Assembly (NCBI GenBank): GCA_030620095.1
Contig: JAUTXW010002382.1
Coordinates: forward strand, 310,001-374,000
Source of the DNA: Kuschelorhynchus macadamiae
Lineage: Eukaryota > Arthropoda > Insecta > Coleoptera > Curculionidae
Reading direction: 5' to 3'
Length of the DNA: 64,000 nucleotides
This document shows positions 60,042 to 64,000 of the stretch, piece after piece. Below the pieces are notes generated by a model. The model was not told where the DNA came from and made no database searches. It saw nothing but the letters and a program-made list of their open reading frames with translations. The position numbers and the translations under genes were made by a program. Every line of letters begins with the position of its first letter. The first letter of the stretch is position 1.

Positions 60042-60845
60042 AAGCCTTTAAAATCTAACGGCACTACTTTTAATGGTTTTGGTCATTTTAAAGAAGTTTT
60101 TTTGCCTATTGAGATTTATGTGACAGCTATATATTTATGGTAGGTCTATAAAACGGTCAGCCCTTTGGCGTTGCACAAACGAATACAAATATGAGTGCTT
60201 CTTGGAAGTCAAATACCAAATGTATTTTTAGTTGAAAAAATAAAAGCAGGATACAACAATTATTATACATACACTAATAATATGCATCCTTCGTTAAATG
60301 TTAATGTGTGATAGATGTCCCAATATGAATTTTAATATTTCTAGATGTTGTAACAATATATAATACATAATATTTTTCTTTATCTTGAATAACCAAAATA
60401 CCAAATTTAATTAGTCGAAAGAAATACATCCAGTAAAATATAATCTCATTAAAATTTTTTCGAGTTTGTAAATTAAAACAAAAAAAACATGTTTGAACTA
60501 AATATCGTATTTCCGTGTGTTAAAATCTCTAATGTCTATGTTTAAAATAATGAAATTTTTATTGTGGGGAAATGCAATCTAATATTTTGTTTTATTACCT
60601 AACTAAAATTTTTTATATTATGTATAGTAAATAAGTTTTTTTTTTGGTTTTGTGATACTTAACTATTATATGCAAAAATCGGGCTATCTTGGTTCTACAT
60701 AATGTAAAAAATTATGAATTGTATCACGAGCTTATAAATATGAATCTTTTTTTTCCTCTGCATACCATACACGTAAAAAAAGGAAATACGAAGGTTTGAA
60801 TAATTTCACTGAAACGAAAAGAGTTTTCTTTGAATAAGGTTTTTT

Positions 60846-60942
60846 TCACACGACAATTTTTACGATTTTTTAATAAAATACATTATATATGTAAATATAC
60901 CGTCAGAGATCAATTAGAAACTTGAATCGCTTTTAGGAAAAT
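60846..60942 (-). repeat. 97 bp repeat, left-arm copy 1
   Basis: Reverse complement of the unit TTTTCCTAAAAGCGATTCAA ... AAATTGTCGTATGAAAA; carries TATATATG where others have TGGATATG. Confidence 0.9.
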
Positions 60943-61032
60943 CTACAAACATTTTTCCCCAATATTTGGGAAATAACCTAAACAATTATTGAAAGTTTTA
61001 AAATGTGTTTATTTATCACCATAAATAACCGA

Positions 61033-61130
61033 TTTTCATACGACAATTTTTACGATTTTTAATAAAATACATTGGATATGTAAATATACCGTCAGAGATC
61101 AATTAGAAACTTGAATCGCTTTTAGGAAAA
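61033..61130 (-). repeat. 97 bp repeat, left-arm copy 2
   Basis: As copy 1, separated from it by 90 bp of other arm sequence. Confidence 0.9.
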
Positions 61131-61406
61131 TTATTATTTTTAGAAACAGAAGGGATATTTTTTAAATATTTTACAGCTTTTTATCTAGGAAACTGTTCAA
61201 CGGGGCATCCTAAAATTAAAAGTTTTATAATGTGTTTATTTATCGCCATAAATAACCGAGTAATACAAAATATTATTTTAGATGGGTATAATTTTACAGC
61301 ATTGGAACCGGTCAGCAAATAGCCTAGAGGTAAAAACCAATTACAACTTTATGGTTTATGGTTTTAACCCAAAATTTTGTGTACAGCATAATATCCATCT
61401 AAAACA

Positions 61407-61510
61407 TTCAATCAGTCTCTAACAATCGTTCAGTTTGAAAGGTCAGTTTAAAATACTTCGTGACATATAAAAAAAATTAGTTCATTCAGTGAATTTGGTG
61501 GTTCAGTCAA
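61407..61510 (+). promoter_or_regulatory. Cluster of five TCAGT initiator-like motifs before the central exon
   Basis: AATCAGTCTC, GTTCAGTTTG, GGTCAGTTTA, ATTCAGTGAA and GTTCAGTCAA occur within about 100 bp, 20-220 bp upstream of the first in-frame Met at 61632. TCAGT(C/T) is the usual arthropod initiator core. A promoter role is inference. Confidence 0.4.
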
Positions 61511-62218
61511 TAGTTTGGTTCTTGGTGACTGTGTTGACTCACTCGCCGAGAATAATTTCGATATTGTAAACTTAAGCCTTCTAACACCTGACGCATTCGA
61601 AGCAGAGTATGGTGATGCCAACAACAAAAAAATGGACAAGACCATCGGTGGCTGCTTTCCATTAGACCGACAAGAAAAACCGAAGCCCGCAGTGAATATA
61701 ATTATCGATATAATAATAAAGGAGGCATCAAAACCTTCAATACTGAGGGACGCCCTTATGAATGGTTCGGGGGCGGCACAAGGTAAAAAACATAAGGTGG
61801 AAAGCAGTCAACCACAACCATCAACATCTGGGTTGGGGGAGCCGGTGTCACCTATAATCCAACAAAGAAGAAGGATTATAAAGAAACGGAAATTGATGAC
61901 ACCAAAAAAAATTGTTACCGATGACGACCAACCCGAAGATGTGTTTCCAATTAATCTGGGACCATTTTCCCAAGCTGAAGACGTTGAGGAAATGGTTCGA
62001 GTCGACAATTTGAAGACGACATTGTGTGACAAAATAGGTCGGTGTAGGAGAGAGGCTGTGTGGTGTAGGGAAGAGGCCGCGCGGTCTGCGAAAGAGGCTA
62101 GCGACTTGGAGGCTCAGCTGGAGCGGTGTAGGGAAGAGGCCGCGCGGTCTACGAGAGAGGCTAGCGACTGGGAGGTTTGGCTGGAAAAGTATAAGCGACG
62201 TCTCTCGTTCATATGCAG
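61464..62218 (+). CDS. Unknown coiled-coil protein exon at the centre of the large inverted repeat
   Basis: The frame is open from 61464 to the TAA at 62219-62221. The last codons are followed by TGCAG|GTAAGG, a near-ideal splice donor, so the stop is probably intronic and the coding region continues. No ATG occurs before 61632 (KKMDKTIGGCFPL), although the preceding ~30 codons (SLLTPDAFEAEYGDANN) look coding. Either an upstream exon is spliced on or translation starts at 61632. From 61632: a hydrophobic/charged stretch (NIIIDIIIKEASKPSILRDA), a Ser/Pro/Gln linker (SSQPQPSTSG), a basic cluster (QRRRIIKKRKLMTPKK) that could be a nuclear signal, and an acidic segment. Then comes an Arg/Glu/Ala-rich coiled coil with two 21-residue units (CREEAARSAKEASDLEAQLE, CREEAARSTREASDW...), i.e. 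three heptads each. The codon composition is GC-richer than all the DNA around it. I recognise no family. Confidence 0.6.
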
Positions 62219-62227
62219 GTAAGGCAA

Positions 62228-62325
62228 TTTTCCTAAAAGCGATTCAAGTTTCTAATTGATCTCTGACGGTATATTTACATATCCAATGTATTTTATTAAA
62301 AATCGTAAAAATTGTCGTATGAAAA
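62228..62325 (+). repeat. 97 bp repeat, copy r1 (inside putative intron)
   Basis: Begins 9 bp after the splice donor; TTTTCCTAAAAGCGATTCAA to GTCGTATGAAAA. Together with the following ~105 bp it is duplicated in tandem as r2. Confidence 0.9.
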
Positions 62326-62433
62326 AAGAACTCATCAAAAAAAAAATACAATAATAGTGACATATTCTTGTTAATCATCCCCGAAAACCATAGTGCGTCA
62401 AATTTTAGGATGCTCCGTTGAACAGTTTCCTAG

Positions 62434-62525
62434 CCTAAAAGCGATTCAAGTTTCTAATTGATCTCTGACGGTATATTTACATATCCAATGTATTTTATTA
62501 AAAATCGTAAAAATTGTCGTATGAA
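62434..62525 (+). repeat. 97 bp repeat, copy r2
   Basis: About 205 bp after r1; the spacer AAGAACTCATCAAAAAAA ... CCCCGAAAACCATAGTGC is duplicated with it. Confidence 0.9.
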
Positions 62526-62667
62526 AAAAGAACTCATCAAAAAAAAAATACAATAATAGTGGCATATTCTTGTTAATCATCCCCGAAAACCATAGTGCTG
62601 AACAGTTTCCTAGATAAAAAGCTGTAAAATATTTAAAAAATATCCCTTCTGTTTCTAAAAATAATAA

Positions 62668-62764
62668 TTTTCCTAAAAGCGATTCAAGTTTCTAATTGAT
62701 CTCTGACGGTATATTTACATATCCAATGTATTTTATTAAAAATCGTAAAAATTGTCGTATGAAA
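62668..62764 (+). repeat. 97 bp repeat, copy r3 (right arm)
   Basis: Counterpart of left-arm copy at 61033-61130. Confidence 0.9.
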
Positions 62765-62856
62765 ATCGGTTATTTATGGTGATAAATAAACACATTATAA
62801 AACTTTCAATAATTGTTTAGGTTATTTCCCAAATATTGGGGAAAAATGTTTGTAGA

Positions 62857-62955
62857 TTTTCCTAAAAGCGATTCAAGTTTCTAATTGATCTCTGACGGTA
62901 TATTTACATATATAATGTATTTTATTAAAAAATCGTAAAAATTGTCGTGTGAAAA
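62857..62955 (+). repeat. 97 bp repeat, copy r4 (right arm)
   Basis: Counterpart of left-arm copy at 60846-60942, sharing the TATATAATG variant. Confidence 0.9.
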
Positions 62956-63763
62956 AAACCTTATTCAAAGAAAACTCTTTTCGTTTCAGTGAAATTATTC
63001 AAACCTTCGTATTTCCTTTTTTTACGTGTATGGTATGCAGAGGAAAAAAAACATTCATATTTATAAGCTCGTGATACAATTCATAATTTTTTACATTATG
63101 TAGAACCAAGATAGCCCGATTTTTGCATATAATAGTTAAGTATCACAAAACCGAAAAAAAAACTTATTTACTATACATAATATAAATAATTTTAGTTAGG
63201 TAATAAAACAAAATATTAGATTGCATTTCCCCACAATAAAAATTTCATTATTTTAAACATAGACATTAGAGATTTTAACACACGGAAATACGATATTTAG
63301 TTCAAACATGTTTTTTTTGTTTTAATTTACAAACTCGAAAAAATTTTAATGAGATTATATTTTACTGGATGTATTTCTTTCGACTAATTAAATTTGGTAT
63401 TTTGGTTATTCAAGATAAAGAAAAATATTATGTATTATATATTGTTACAACATCTAGAAATATTAAAATTCATATTGGGACATCTATCACACATTAATAT
63501 TTAACGAAGGATGCATATTATTAGTGTATGTATAATAATTGTTGTATCCTGCTTTTATTTTTTCAACAAAAAATACATTTGGTATTTGACTTCCAAGAAG
63601 CACTCATATTTGTATTCGTTTGTGCAACGCCAAAGGGCTGACCGTTTTATAGACCTACCATAAATAAATAGCTGTCACATAAATCTCAATAGGCAAAAAA
63701 ACTTCTTTAAAATGACCAAAACCATTAAAAGTAGTGCCGTTAGATTTTAAAGGCTTAAAATCA

Positions 63764-63767
<4 letters not shown>

Positions 63768-63820
<53 letters not shown>
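63768..63820. repeat. (TA)n in right arm
   Basis: About 53 bp of TA, mirrored by 59977-60037; the two tracts differ slightly in length. Confidence 0.95.
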
Positions 63821-63825
<5 letters not shown>

Positions 63826-64000
63826 TATTTTTAGTTTTAACTTCAAACCCAGCACACGAAAAATTGATAAATAGATTTAGATATATATTAGTCAAAAATG
63901 TGTCAGATCATCGTAAAAGAGCTATCCCCACAGGATATCCCATATATAGAGGTGAGTTCAACGGATGTTATTTTATGCGTGCTTAGGACTATTAATAATA

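Larger units (their letters stand above)
59798..64000. mobile_element. Large inverted-repeat element, right end beyond the window
   Basis: The left arm 59798-61202 and right arm 62596-64000 are inverted copies with a constant coordinate sum (about 123798), meaning almost no net indels over 1.4 kb. The (TA)n at 59977-60037 faces the one at 63768-63820. Divergence by eye is a few percent, e.g. TTAGTTGAAAAAAT at 60230 against its complement with TCAACAAAAAAT at 63566. The central ~1.4 kb holds one coding exon. No transposase or integrase of a known family is visible. The true arm length is unknown, since the right end is outside. Confidence 0.85.

Noticed and set aside
61808..62032. Minus-strand frame opposite the central exon
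   Set aside because: Shadow of the plus-strand coding exon, whose composition and splice donor favour the plus strand.

Overview
The window is AT-rich animal DNA, most likely from an insect and possibly a beetle. That guess rests on the transposon families present (rosa-like DD41D mariners, Tc1-like, jockey/CR1-like, I-like and R2-like LINEs, a Penelope-like element, many TACAGGGTG-type termini) and on the long (TA)n tracts. I see no bacterial signals (operons, Shine-Dalgarno sites, CRISPR, IS elements) and no confidently recognisable host gene. The window is a nested graveyard of transposable elements.

Layout: 1-1362 is a decayed minus-strand copy of a multicopy insect protein. 2.1-3.4 kb holds a mariner relic and 5.4-6.2 kb an internally deleted DDE transposase. 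6.8-7.9 kb is a 5'-truncated LINE 3' end with a restriction-like endonuclease. 8.7-10.2 kb is a foldback-like element made of ~130 bp monomers in opposite orientation in its two halves. 11.7-14.0, 15.5-18.0 and 23.1-25.0 kb are three DD41D mariners. The first has an open transposase frame if a 54 bp intron is spliced. The second is broken, with an intron at the same place. The third has a full frame but His at the third catalytic position. 18.66-20.17 kb is a giant hairpin with ~720-757 bp arms.

25.6-26.3 kb is a Tc1-like relic and 27.7-30.0 kb an I-type LINE with RT and RNase H. 31.7-33.5 and 34.8-35.2 kb are older LINE debris, and 36.2-36.9 kb is a ~690 bp TIR element. 37.8-44.3 kb is a LINE cluster in which LINE B (minus) sits inside LINE A (plus) with a TGAGTTA duplication and an in-frame join on removal. 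44.6-45.0 kb is a transposase N-terminus. 48.1-52.0 kb is a ~3.8 kb element with related ends that contains a Penelope-like RT and very long (TA)n tracts. 52.9-53.8 kb is another LINE fragment. 53.8-58.9 kb is a thicket of tandem and inverted repeats.

59.8-64.0 kb (running off the window) is a large inverted repeat with near-identical ~1.4 kb arms. Between the arms lies one unrecognised exon encoding an acidic/basic, Pro/Ser-containing protein with a C-terminal coiled coil of 21-residue repeats. The exon ends in a strong splice donor. A ~97 bp repeat occurs six times around it. This element and the recurring modular mariner ends are the best candidates for something undescribed.
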